Of a DNA stretch of 9,856 nt, positions 1 to 6,171 are shown piece by piece. Position 1 is the first letter of the stretch, and the number at the start of each line of letters is the position of its first letter. The stretch lies in contig DHJN01000199.1 in the NCBI GenBank assembly GCA_002404345.1, forward strand, positions 1-9,856, given 5' to 3'. The position numbers and the translations under genes are program-made. Source of the stretch: Actinobacteria bacterium UBA4719 (lineage in GTDB: Bacteria; Actinomycetota; Actinomycetes; Actinomycetales; Dermatophilaceae). The notes under the pieces are model-generated. The model was not told the origin of the DNA and did no database searches. It saw only the letters and a program-made list of their open reading frames with translations.

Positions 1-22
1 GCCGATCCGTCTGCGCCGATCC

Positions 23-68
23 ACAGCGATCAGGGCGGTCACGTGACACGGACCGTCCTGATCGCTGT
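23..68 (-). terminator. Strong hairpin downstream of the LPFTG protein gene
   Basis: An almost perfect inverted repeat pairs 23-40 with 51-68 around a 10-base loop. There is one G/T-type mismatch in 18 positions. It starts 27 bases past the stop of the minus-strand surface-protein gene, the right place for an intrinsic terminator of that gene. No T-run follows on the minus strand, so it may be an L-shaped actinobacterial terminator. It could equally end transcripts arriving from the left of the window. Confidence 0.7.
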
Positions 69-87
69 TGGAGGGATCGCTGTTGGA
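60..87. repeat. 13-bp direct repeat beside the terminator
   Basis: The 13-mer GATCGCTGTTGGA occurs at 60-72 and again at 75-87. The first copy overlaps the right arm of the hairpin at 23-68, so the second looks like a local duplication of the end of that arm. No function is evident. Confidence 0.6.
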
Positions 88-95
88 AGCAAATG

Positions 96-605
96 TCAGG
101 CGTTGACCTTGCGACGCCTACCCGCGAACACCATCAGGGCACCGCCGAGGAGGAGCAGCACGGCGAGAGAGCCGATGCCGACGACGGCGGCGCCAGTGAA
201 CGGCAACCCGCCGACGGTGGTGGGACCAGCGCTCGCGCTGACTCCAGCGATCTGGATCTGCACACTCGACGTGGCTCCAGAGCTGGTGCCCGCGGCCGTG
301 ATTGTGTGGGGTCCGGTCAGACTGACCCCCAGGACGATCGCCTCGCAGAATCCGCCGCTGGAATCAGCAACGGCCGAGGGGAAGTGGGTGCCGTTGTCCA
401 ACGAGATGGTCACCGTCTCGCCCGGTTTGAAGCCCGAGCCACAGAACTTGAGGCTCGACCCTGCTGCCGGCGTCTGATCGCTCACCGAGGTGGTCGGTTG
501 AGTTGTATAGGGAGCGGCATTCGCTTGACCTGCGAAAGCTGTAACGGCGATGATCACGCCGAACAGTGCGATGAGGGCCCCGAGAGGCCGTTTGATTCTT
601 GGCAT
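96..605 (-). CDS. Small secreted protein with LPFTG sortase signal
   Basis: Predicted 169-residue cell-surface protein. The start at 605 is chosen over an upstream one because GGAG lies 7 bases before it and the signal peptide then begins at once: basic residues MPRIKR, a hydrophobic stretch of about 8-25, and an ANA-AP cleavage site near residue 30. The mature part (31-130) is Thr/Ser/Ala-rich. It contains a GFKPGETVTISLDNG stretch typical of small Ig-like folds in actinobacterial surface proteins, and two cysteines (55, 87) that could form a disulfide. LPFTG at 134-138, a membrane segment at about 140-160 and the tail RRRK form a complete sortase signal, so covalent wall anchoring is expected. 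No sortase gene is nearby. The ligand is unknown. It is divergent from the Nur-like gene and ends at a strong hairpin. Confidence 0.85.
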   Translation of the reverse strand: MPRIKRPLGALIALFGVIIAVTAFAGQANAAPYTTQPTTSVSDQTPAAGSSLKFCGSGFKPGETVTISLDNGTHFPSAVADSSGGFCEAIVLGVSLTGPHTITAAGTSSGATSSVQIQIAGVSASAGPTTVGGLPFTGAAVVGIGSLAVLLLLGGALMVFAGRRRKVNA

Positions 606-769
606 GGGATCTCCGCTTTGTTGGGTCGTTACGGTGTCGAACTGATATCTCAAGATTTTACAAGTGGGGTTACGTTCGCGTGGTCGTTTCGGCAGATCGC
701 GCGTTCCTCGGTCTGGTGACGCGAGAACGGGTCGGTTGAGCCGGCTCTGGGGCCGCCTCTGTCGACGAG

Positions 770-775
770 TAGGCT
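770..775 (+). promoter_or_regulatory. Predicted -10 element giving a leaderless nur transcript
   Basis: TAGGCT fits the actinobacterial TAnnnT -10 pattern and ends 7 bases before the ATG at 783. Transcription would then start at or next to the start codon. There is no purine-rich ribosome binding site in the intervening bases, and no convincing -35 at 17-18 bp. The same layout is seen before the asparaginase gene. Confidence 0.45.
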
Positions 776-782
776 CGCCGGT

Positions 783-1226
783 ATGACGGACTTAGGCGAA
801 TGCCTGAGGGCCAGGGGCATGCGGCTGACCCCGCAGCGGGAGCGGATCATCGATGCGGTCCGTTCGCTCGGCCACGCCACGCCGGACGGCCTTGCCGCGG
901 CCGTGGGTGGAGACGGCGGACCTGCCTTGTCCCTGTCGACCATCTACCGCAACCTCGAGGTGCTCGAGGAGGTGGGCGTTGTCTCCCACACTCACCTCGA
1001 CCACCGCTCGCCGACCTATCACCTGTCCGATCACGCCGACCACATTCACCTCGTGTGCTTGTCGTGTGGAGCCGTCATCGAGAGTGCGGTTGGCGCTGCC
1101 GATCCGTTCGTGGGGAATCTTTTGGCCCGCCACGGCTTTGTGGCGGATGTGAAACACATGGCGATACACGGATGGTGCGCAGCATGTTCGGCTCAGGCGA
1201 CCCGGTCAGAGACGACGTCACCATGA
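783..1226 (+). CDS. nur: Fur-family metalloregulator, Nur-like
   Basis: A 147-residue Fur-family repressor: N-terminal winged helix (about 8-68, with RLTPQRERIIDAV and the recognition helix around LSTIYRNLEVL) and a metal-binding dimerisation domain. It has two structural zinc CxxC pairs, C92/C95 and C132/C135, and a His cluster (H84, H87, H89). H69, H71 and H125 line up, with a constant offset of one, with the nickel-site histidines 70, 72 and 126 that I recall for Streptomyces coelicolor Nur. The stretch HTHLDHRSPTYHL also resembles that protein more than Fur, Zur or PerR. The known role of Nur is Ni-dependent repression of nickel uptake and of Fe superoxide dismutase. The family call is firm; the nickel specificity is inferred. 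Its stop overlaps the next start as ATGA, so it is likely co-translated with ygfZ. Confidence 0.85.
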   Translation: MTDLGECLRARGMRLTPQRERIIDAVRSLGHATPDGLAAAVGGDGGPALSLSTIYRNLEVLEEVGVVSHTHLDHRSPTYHLSDHADHIHLVCLSCGAVIESAVGAADPFVGNLLARHGFVADVKHMAIHGWCAACSAQATRSETTSP

Positions 1227-1267
1227 CCGAGCACGAGATGACCGAGCACGAGATGACCGAGCACGAG
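1223..1267 (+). repeat. Three perfect 15-bp tandem repeats carrying start codons
   Basis: The 15-mer ATGACCGAGCACGAG occurs three times without a gap (1223, 1238, 1253), each copy beginning with an in-frame ATG and encoding MTEHE. Copy-number change would keep the reading frame and alter only the length of the N-terminal tail. Confidence 0.9.
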
Positions 1268-2302
1268 GCACCTGCCGTCGTGTGGCTCAGCCCGTTGCTG
1301 AGCCGGCCCGGAGCTGTGGCGGGTGAGGGCGTTGACACCGCGGTTGCCGCGCACTATGGCAATCCCCTGCGCGAGCAGCGGTTGCTGGTCGAGGGCCTGG
1401 CCGCGGTCGACCTGTCCAACCGTGGCGTCGTGACGATCGCCGGCCCCGACCGCCTTTCCTGGCTGCACTCGATCACCACCCAGATGCTGACCGGACTGGC
1501 TCCGCACACGTCTGCAGAGACGCTGGTCCTCAGCCCCAAGGGGCACATCGAGCATGACCTGCACCTCGTGGACGATGGCCAGACCACATGGGTCACCGTC
1601 GAGCCCGGCACGGCCGCCGCGCTCGTGTCCTGGCTGGACTCGATGCGCTTCACGCTGCGAGTCGAGGTCCACGACGTCAGCGCCGACTACGCGGTGATCG
1701 GTGAGCCGGTACGGGCCGAGAGCACGCCGGCGGAGCCCTTGGCCTGGAGTGACCCGTGGCCGCTCCTGGTCGGCGACACCGCGGCATACAGCGCGGTGGT
1801 CGACCCGGCCCGGCACCCGGGAAGCGAACGCCCCTGGCGCGAGCTGATCGTCCCCCGCGATCAGCTGGAGGCAGCGCTGGGGGACCGGCCCCTGGCGGGG
1901 ATGTGGGCTGCCGAGGCACTGCGCGTCGCTGCCTGGCGTCCGCGCCTGGGTTTCGAGACCGACCACCACACGATCGCTCACGAGGTCGACTGGCTACGCA
2001 CGGCCGTTCACCTGCACAAGGGGTGCTATCGCGGGCAAGAGACCGTGGCTCGCGTGCACAACCTGGGGCGGCCGCCGCGCCGGCTGGTGTTCCTGCACCT
2101 TGACGGCTCGGGTCACACATTGCCCGAGCGTGGCGTCGAGGTCGAGGCTGGCGGCAGGGTGGTTGGCCGCCTGACGTCGGTGGCGCGTCACCATGAGCTC
2201 GGCCCGATCGCCCTGGCTGTCATCAAGCGAAACACCCCGCTCGATGCCGTGTGCACGGCGGACGGGCTCAGTGCCAGCCAGGACGAGATCGTCCAGCGCT
2301 AG
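1223..2302 (+). CDS. ygfZ: Folate-binding YgfZ/GcvT-like Fe-S maintenance protein
   Basis: A 359-residue protein of the GcvT/YgfZ fold. These use tetrahydrofolate to support assembly or repair of certain iron-sulfur enzymes. The diagnostic YgfZ motif KGCYRGQE is present at 266-273 with its conserved Cys268. The GcvT-like start of the fold (NPLREQRLLVEGLAAVDLSN, then DRLSWLHSITTQ) is at about 47-87. The start at 1223 overlaps the upstream Fur-family stop (ATGA), implying translational coupling. The frame stays open further upstream only because it runs in another frame through the regulator gene. The first 15 residues are three copies of MTEHE, so starts at 1238 and 1253 are also possible. Fur-family/ygfZ neighbours are common in actinobacteria. 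It ends 12 bp from the convergent kinase gene with no terminator between them. Confidence 0.88.
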   Translation: MTEHEMTEHEMTEHEAPAVVWLSPLLSRPGAVAGEGVDTAVAAHYGNPLREQRLLVEGLAAVDLSNRGVVTIAGPDRLSWLHSITTQMLTGLAPHTSAETLVLSPKGHIEHDLHLVDDGQTTWVTVEPGTAAALVSWLDSMRFTLRVEVHDVSADYAVIGEPVRAESTPAEPLAWSDPWPLLVGDTAAYSAVVDPARHPGSERPWRELIVPRDQLEAALGDRPLAGMWAAEALRVAAWRPRLGFETDHHTIAHEVDWLRTAVHLHKGCYRGQETVARVHNLGRPPRRLVFLHLDGSGHTLPERGVEVEAGGRVVGRLTSVARHHELGPIALAVIKRNTPLDAVCTADGLSASQDEIVQR

Positions 2303-2314
2303 AACCCCATCGCG

Positions 2315-3712
2315 TCAGGTACTGGCTTGTTCGCGTTGCTTGGCGCGTTTACGCGGTGACTCCGAGACATAGCCCTCGCTGTAGTAGGAGTACGCGTCGG
2401 CGCCCTTGGTCGGCAGCATGTTGAGGACCAGCCCCAGGACCCGACCCTTGACGGCGTCCAGGGTCTGCAGCGACTTGGCCAGGTGGTCGCGGTTGACGAC
2501 TCCTGCGCCAACCACCATGACGGTCCCCCCGGCGATGGTGCTCAGGACGGCAGCGTCGGTCACGGGCAGTAACGGAGGTGAGTCGATGATCACGACGTCG
2601 AAGCGGGACTCCAGCTCACGCAATGTCGCTATCATCGCGGCCGAGCCCAGCAGCTCGCTCGGGTTGGGCGGAATCGAACCGGAGCCGATGACATAGACGC
2701 CGGTGTCGCTGAACTGCTGCAACACGTCGCTGAGGGCGACCTGGCCGATCAGCACGTTCGTCAGGCCGAGCGAACCGTCCATCCCCATGTACTCCAGCAG
2801 GCGCGAGCGCCGCAGGTCTGCCTCGACGAGGCAGACGCGAGCGCCGCTGGCGGCCATCGTGATGGCGAGGTTCGCCGTGGTCGTCGTCTTGCCTTCAGCG
2901 GGAACGGAAGAAGTGAAGACGATGGAGCGCGGGTGGTTGGCGGCGTCCACGAACTGCAGGTTCGTTCGCAAGGCCCGGAAGGCCTCGGCACGGGGGCTTT
3001 GCGGGTCGGACTGGACGATCAGCGGACGTTTGGGGGCATCGGGGTCAAAAGCGATGCCGCCGATGACTGTCGCGTCGGTGACGTCGGCGCAGTCCTTTTC
3101 GCTCTTGATGGTCGTGTCGAGCAGATCGCGCAGCAGCGCCAGACCGATACCGAGCAACAGACCAAGCACCACACCGAGGGCGAGGTTGCGGGTCGGCTTG
3201 GGGCTGATCGGCGTGGTGGGCACGGTCGGGGTGCTCACCACGGTCACCTTGACCGGGCTCGACGTGCCTTTCGTGACGCTCTCGAGGTCGGCGACGGTGC
3301 TGGTGAACTGCGTGCCGACAGCGTCGGCGACCTCGGCGGCCACCCGTGGGTTGGTGTTCGTGACGGCGACCTCGATCAGGACGGTGTCGAGCGGAACCGT
3401 GGCGGTGATCTGGGTTCCGAGCTTTGCTGCGGTCGTGTCGAGCTTGAGCGTCTTGATCACCGGGTCAAGGACCTTGGGCGTCGTGATGACGTCTGCGTAG
3501 GACTTGACGCGCTGCTGGGTGAAGTTGCTGCCCGACAGGAGAGCCCCACTGTCACTGCCACCCGACGTCGAGACGAAGAGCCGGGTCTGCGCCTGGTAGA
3601 CCTTGGGGCTGAGGGCGGTCGCCAACGCGGCGCCCGCCAGGACGACGAGCATGACAGCGACGATGATCCGCCAACGCTTCCGGATGATGCGGATGTAGTC
3701 CTTCAGCTCCAC
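2315..3712 (-). CDS. Wzz-type chain-length regulator fused to BY-kinase
   Basis: A polysaccharide co-polymerase/tyrosine autokinase of the CapAB/CpsCD type in one chain. Numbering is from the GTG at 3736 (473 residues); from the preferred GTG at 3712, subtract 8. N-terminal Wzz domain: basic ELKDYIRIIRKRW, membrane helix about 24-42, extracellular part about 45-185, second helix about 186-203. Cytoplasmic kinase: Walker A VPAEGKTT (278-285), Walker A' VEADLRR (304-310), Walker B VVIIDSPP (381-388). The C-terminal Tyr cluster (449, 451, 452, 456) is the expected autophosphorylation region. The 3712 start is preferred because relatives begin near ELKDY and a GAGAG-AAG stretch lies 6 bases before it. 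The A' motif has Glu305 where Asp is usual. No glycosyltransferase, flippase or phosphatase gene is adjacent, so the polymer is unknown. Confidence 0.88.
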   Translation of the reverse strand: MELKDYIRIIRKRWRIIVAVMLVVLAGAALATALSPKVYQAQTRLFVSTSGGSDSGALLSGSNFTQQRVKSYADVITTPKVLDPVIKTLKLDTTAAKLGTQITATVPLDTVLIEVAVTNTNPRVAAEVADAVGTQFTSTVADLESVTKGTSSPVKVTVVSTPTVPTTPISPKPTRNLALGVVLGLLLGIGLALLRDLLDTTIKSEKDCADVTDATVIGGIAFDPDAPKRPLIVQSDPQSPRAEAFRALRTNLQFVDAANHPRSIVFTSSVPAEGKTTTTANLAITMAASGARVCLVEADLRRSRLLEYMGMDGSLGLTNVLIGQVALSDVLQQFSDTGVYVIGSGSIPPNPSELLGSAAMIATLRELESRFDVVIIDSPPLLPVTDAAVLSTIAGGTVMVVGAGVVNRDHLAKSLQTLDAVKGRVLGLVLNMLPTKGADAYSYYSEGYVSESPRKRAKQREQAST

Positions 3713-3752
3713 GAAGTGCTTCTCTCTCTCGCCCACCGATGCATGGCCTCTG

Positions 3753-3780
3753 GCAGTTGGCCAACGATGCAGTTGGCCAA
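3753..3780. promoter_or_regulatory. Paired TTGGCCAA palindromes, likely operator
   Basis: The 12-mer GCAGTTGGCCAA is repeated exactly at 3753-3764 and 3769-3780, so two 8-bp palindromes TTGGCCAA lie 16 bp apart. They sit in the 134-bp divergent gap between the kinase gene and the cleavage-enzyme gene. The second copy overlaps a possible -35 (TTGGCC, 3773-3778) with a -10 candidate TACTGT at 3795-3800 for the rightward gene. An operator for an unlinked regulator is the simplest reading; its identity cannot be told from sequence. Confidence 0.5.
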
Positions 3781-3846
3781 GGATTTTGCCAGGATACTGT
3801 GCCCAGCCTCCAGCATAGGTTTGGGCGGGGCTCCTCCGCAGGCAGA

Positions 3847-4743
3847 ATGTCAGTCATGAGCAACGACGCTCCCCGGACCACGCGACCCACGCGACCTATG
3901 GTCCCAGCTGCGGGGACCCTGATCACTGTCGCGCCCACCGGAGCCGAGATCGCCAAGGCCGACTGCCCCCAGCTACCGACGACGCTGGCCGAGCTGGTCG
4001 AGACCGCCGTCGCATGCGAGGCCGCAGGCGCCTCGCTGATCCACATCCACGTCCGCGACGCCGACCACCGGCCCAGCCTGGATGCCGTCCTTCTGCGCGA
4101 GACCGTCCAGGCCGTGCGCGAGCAGACGTCGATGGTCATCCAGCTCTCCACCGGTGGCAGCGTGCACGACTCGCTGGAGAGGCGAATCACGGTCCTGGAC
4201 GCCGAGCCGGACTCATGCAGCCTGACCTGCGGGACCACCAACTTCGGCGACGACGTCTTCCTCAACCCCCACCCGTTCATGGCCCAGCTCTACCAACTGG
4301 CCCAGGAGCGGGAGATCGTCCCCGAGTTCGAGCTGTTCGACCTCGGGCACGTGGCAGCGCTGCGTCGTCTGATCGACGCCTACGGGCTGCCCTTCGGAGG
4401 GAAGGTGCACGTCGACTTCGTCACGGGCGTCCCAGGCGGTATGCCGGGCACCCCGGCCGCCCTGCTGGCCGGCGTACAGGCTCTGCCTGCCGAGGTGACG
4501 TCCTGGTCGGCGACCGGTATCGGTCGCAGCCACCTCCCGATTGCTGCGTCAGCGCTCGCGTCCGGCGGGCACCTGCGGGTCGGCATGGAGGACAACCTGA
4601 ACTACGCCAAGGGGCAGCCGGTCCAGCGCAACGACGAGCTGGTGTCGCGGGCGGCGGATCTGGCCCGGCTGATGCAGCGTCCGCCGTTGACCACCGACGA
4701 GGCGCGCGACCTGTTGTCGACCAAGGAACGGCGTTCGACCTGA
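3847..4743 (+). CDS. Beta-keto acid cleavage enzyme (BKACE, formerly DUF849)
   Basis: A 298-residue TIM-barrel enzyme of the BKACE family (3-keto-5-aminohexanoate cleavage enzyme, Kce). The family condenses a beta-keto acid with acetyl-CoA and releases acetoacetate and a new CoA thioester. The metal site is visible: H66 and H68 in HIHVRD (66-71) and E248 in VGMEDN, matching the His-x-His plus Glu zinc ligands of Kce. The length fits the family, which is usually a little under or around 300. The start at 3847 is chosen for a nearby AGG; ATG 3856, three codons later, is an alternative. No lysine-fermentation or carnitine-catabolism gene is next to it, so the substrate cannot be assigned. It is divergent from the kinase gene and shares the TTGGCCAA region. 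Confidence 0.88.
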   Translation: MSVMSNDAPRTTRPTRPMVPAAGTLITVAPTGAEIAKADCPQLPTTLAELVETAVACEAAGASLIHIHVRDADHRPSLDAVLLRETVQAVREQTSMVIQLSTGGSVHDSLERRITVLDAEPDSCSLTCGTTNFGDDVFLNPHPFMAQLYQLAQEREIVPEFELFDLGHVAALRRLIDAYGLPFGGKVHVDFVTGVPGGMPGTPAALLAGVQALPAEVTSWSATGIGRSHLPIAASALASGGHLRVGMEDNLNYAKGQPVQRNDELVSRAADLARLMQRPPLTTDEARDLLSTKERRST

Positions 4744-4762
4744 CTCCGACCGAGCGGCTCAA

Positions 4763-4798
4763 GCTTGCTCAGTTTGCATTTTGCTAACTGGAGCAAGC
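4763..4798. promoter_or_regulatory. Long inverted repeat over the XRE promoter
   Basis: GCTTGCTCAGTT (4763-4774) is mirrored by AACTGGAGCAAGC (4786-4798) with a single bulged base and an 11-base spacer. It ends 11 bp before the XRE start codon. It overlaps a candidate promoter: -35 TTGCAT (4774-4779) and -10 CACAAT (4798-4803). The lack of a T-run argues against a terminator for the upstream gene. An autoregulatory operator for the HTH protein encoded just downstream is the best explanation. Confidence 0.5.
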
Positions 4799-4809
4799 AC
4801 AATGGGGCC

Positions 4810-5304
4810 ATGTCCAAGTTCACGCCGATCTCCGTTCACGATCTCGGCGAATACCTTAGAGAGCAACGTCATTCGGCTCAGCTCTCGTTGAGGCAGCTGT
4901 CCGAGGTGGCGGGGATCAGCAACCCGTACCTCTCTCAGATCGAGCGCGGACTGAAGAAGCCGAGCGCCGAGATCCTGCAGGCCCTGGCCAAGGCCCTGCG
5001 TATCTCGGCCGAGTCCCTCTACGTCCGGGCTGGCATCCTCGATGAGCGCCCCGATCGCGGCGACGCTCCTCCCGTTGATGTCACCGACGCCATCCTGGCC
5101 GACCCCAGGCTGAATGACCGACAGCGAGCTGTCCTGCTCGACGTCTACGAGTCGTTCGTGGGTGAGCCGGCCGCCAGCAAGGCCTCGATGGCGACCAAAG
5201 CCAGCAAGACCTCCAGAGCCAGCAAGGCCACTCAGGCTTCGACGGCCACCAAAGACAGCACAGACACCAAGGCCCCTTCGGCGCCGAACCCGGCACCGAA
5301 GTAA
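4810..5304 (+). CDS. XRE-family HTH regulator with Lys/Ala/Ser-rich tail
   Basis: A 164-residue DNA-binding protein. A Cro/CI-type helix-turn-helix spans about 12-66 (LREQRHSAQLSLRQLSEVAG, then NPYLSQIERGLKKPS). It continues into ISAESLYVRAGIL, characteristic of the actinobacterial regulator found before hbhA (Rv0474 in Mycobacterium tuberculosis). After an acidic link (about 78-118) comes an unusual tail, 121-164, low in complexity, with seven Lys and one Arg among Ala, Ser and Thr. The ATG at 4810 is chosen because the homology starts there; an upstream in-frame start at 4765 would lie within the inverted repeat. GGGG or a leaderless start may serve initiation. The HbhA-like gene follows 36 bp later, so they are probably one operon, with this protein as the likely self-regulator. 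Confidence 0.85.
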   Translation: MSKFTPISVHDLGEYLREQRHSAQLSLRQLSEVAGISNPYLSQIERGLKKPSAEILQALAKALRISAESLYVRAGILDERPDRGDAPPVDVTDAILADPRLNDRQRAVLLDVYESFVGEPAASKASMATKASKTSRASKATQASTATKDSTDTKAPSAPNPAPK

Positions 5305-5340
5305 CCGACCCAGTAATCACCACATCAAGGAGAAGCAAGC

Positions 5341-6015
5341 ATGACTCTTGTCAATGACTTCCGAAAGACCGTCACCGACACCACCCCCGTCTACGCCGCC
5401 TTCGGCGTCACCGACCTGGCCGTCGAGACGTTGCGCGACGCCCGCACCCGCGCCATTGCCGCCCGCGCGGATCTCGACGTCAGCGCGCTGCAGGGCAAGG
5501 CATTCAAGCGCTTCGAGAAGGCCGCAGAGCAGGTCCAGCAGCTCCCCGCACTGGCCCGGACCCAGACCCTCGAGGTTGTCGGCAAGGCCCGCGGGACCTA
5601 CTCCGAGCTGGCCGTGCGCGGCGAGGAGCTGGTCAAGCGGATCCGCAACCAGAAGACCACCAAGGACCTGTTCGCCCAGGCCGGCAACACCATCTCCCTC
5701 GGCAAGGGTGCCGTCACGACCGTCCGCAAGGCCGCGCTCGACACCCAGCGTGCAGCCAGGGTCACGCTGTCCACCGGTCGCCGTGAGGCGGGGTCCGTTG
5801 CCGCGTCCGTCCAGGATGACGTCAGGGCCACCGGTCGCACCGTGAGCAAGGCCGCTTCTGCCACGCTCCACGCGGCAGAGGACACCGTCGACACCGCCAA
5901 GAAGGGCACCGCCGCGGCGGAGCGCGCGACCCGGTCCGTTGCCGCGGGCGCTCGCAAGACGGCCACCACGGCCACCACGGCCACCAAGACCGCCACCCCC
6001 AAGGTCGGCGACTGA
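5341..6015 (+). CDS. HbhA-like (heparin-binding haemagglutinin) envelope protein
   Basis: A 224-residue, largely helical, Ala/Lys/Thr-rich protein without signal peptide or membrane segment, like mycobacterial HbhA. The N-terminal part VYAAFGVTDLAVETLRDAR (about 17-35) and YSELAVRGEELVKRIR (87-102) correspond to the conserved parts of HbhA. About 35-200 looks coiled-coil-forming. The C-terminal tail (about 201-221) is Lys/Thr/Ala-rich, as in HbhA, where the tail binds sulfated glycans. It has few Lys compared with the KKAAPAKK repeats of M. tuberculosis. Context agrees: HTH partner upstream, a clear AAGGAG-AAG site at 5327-5335, two hairpins downstream. Host adhesion is known only for pathogens; here a role at the envelope or in aggregation is inferred. 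A three-fold ACGGCCACC repeat at 5959-5985 encodes part of the tail. Confidence 0.8.
   Translation: MTLVNDFRKTVTDTTPVYAAFGVTDLAVETLRDARTRAIAARADLDVSALQGKAFKRFEKAAEQVQQLPALARTQTLEVVGKARGTYSELAVRGEELVKRIRNQKTTKDLFAQAGNTISLGKGAVTTVRKAALDTQRAARVTLSTGRREAGSVAASVQDDVRATGRTVSKAASATLHAAEDTVDTAKKGTAAAERATRSVAAGARKTATTATTATKTATPKVGD
5959..5985 (+). repeat. Three 9-bp tandem repeats in the HbhA-like tail
   Basis: ACGGCCACC is repeated three times in a row and encodes three Thr-Ala-Thr units of the C-terminal tail. Gain or loss of copies would keep the frame and change the tail length. Confidence 0.85.
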
Positions 6016-6024
6016 TTTCACCCG

Positions 6025-6046
6025 CAGCTGCCCTGCTCGGCAGCTG
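6025..6046 (+). terminator. First hairpin after the HbhA-like gene
   Basis: CAGCTGCC (6025-6032) pairs perfectly with GGCAGCTG (6039-6046) around a 6-base loop, 9 bases after the stop codon at 6013-6015. It has no T-run. It probably works with the larger hairpin that follows. Confidence 0.5.
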
Positions 6047-6058
6047 AGCAGTAACGGC

Positions 6059-6090
6059 GCGGCCGGTGTCGAATCCTCGACACCGGCCGC
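6059..6090 (+). terminator. Second, larger hairpin after the HbhA-like gene
   Basis: A perfect 14-bp stem pairs 6059-6072 with 6077-6090 around the loop ATCC. It is GC-rich and followed by only scattered T. This is the most likely end of the XRE/HbhA-like operon transcript. Confidence 0.75.
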
Positions 6091-6093
6091 TCC

Positions 6094-6166
6094 GTCGTTG
6101 GGGGGAGGCTGTCGTCGGGGGAGGCGGTCGTTGGGGGAGGCGGTCGTTGGGGGGAGGCGGTCGTCG
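6094..6166 (+). repeat. G-rich 16-17 bp minisatellite, about 4.4 copies
   Basis: Units of the form GTCGTTGGGGGAGGCG occur at 6094-6110, 6111-6126, 6127-6142 and 6143-6159, with a partial fifth from 6160 (GTCGTCGG). Units differ by one G (16 or 17 bp) and by C/T substitutions. Each carries a run of five or six G plus a GG, so the + strand could fold into a G-quadruplex. The array lies between the operon hairpins and the asparaginase start, where its -35 region would be. Confidence 0.9.
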
Positions 6167-6171
6167 GACAG

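Noticed and set aside
93..719. 208-residue plus-strand frame opposite the LPFTG gene
   Set aside because: The minus-strand gene has a signal peptide, sortase signal and ribosome binding site; the plus frame has none of these.
1193..1981. 262-residue minus-strand frame opposite ygfZ
   Set aside because: Shadow of the YgfZ gene. The repeated hydrophobic LVLGHLVLGH-type segment is just the complement of the 15-bp repeats.
2933..3859. 308-residue plus-strand frame opposite the BY-kinase
   Set aside because: No recognisable domain, and it overlaps a kinase gene with intact Walker motifs.
6094..6166. Minisatellite considered as a CRISPR array
   Set aside because: Units are contiguous with no spacers and too short.
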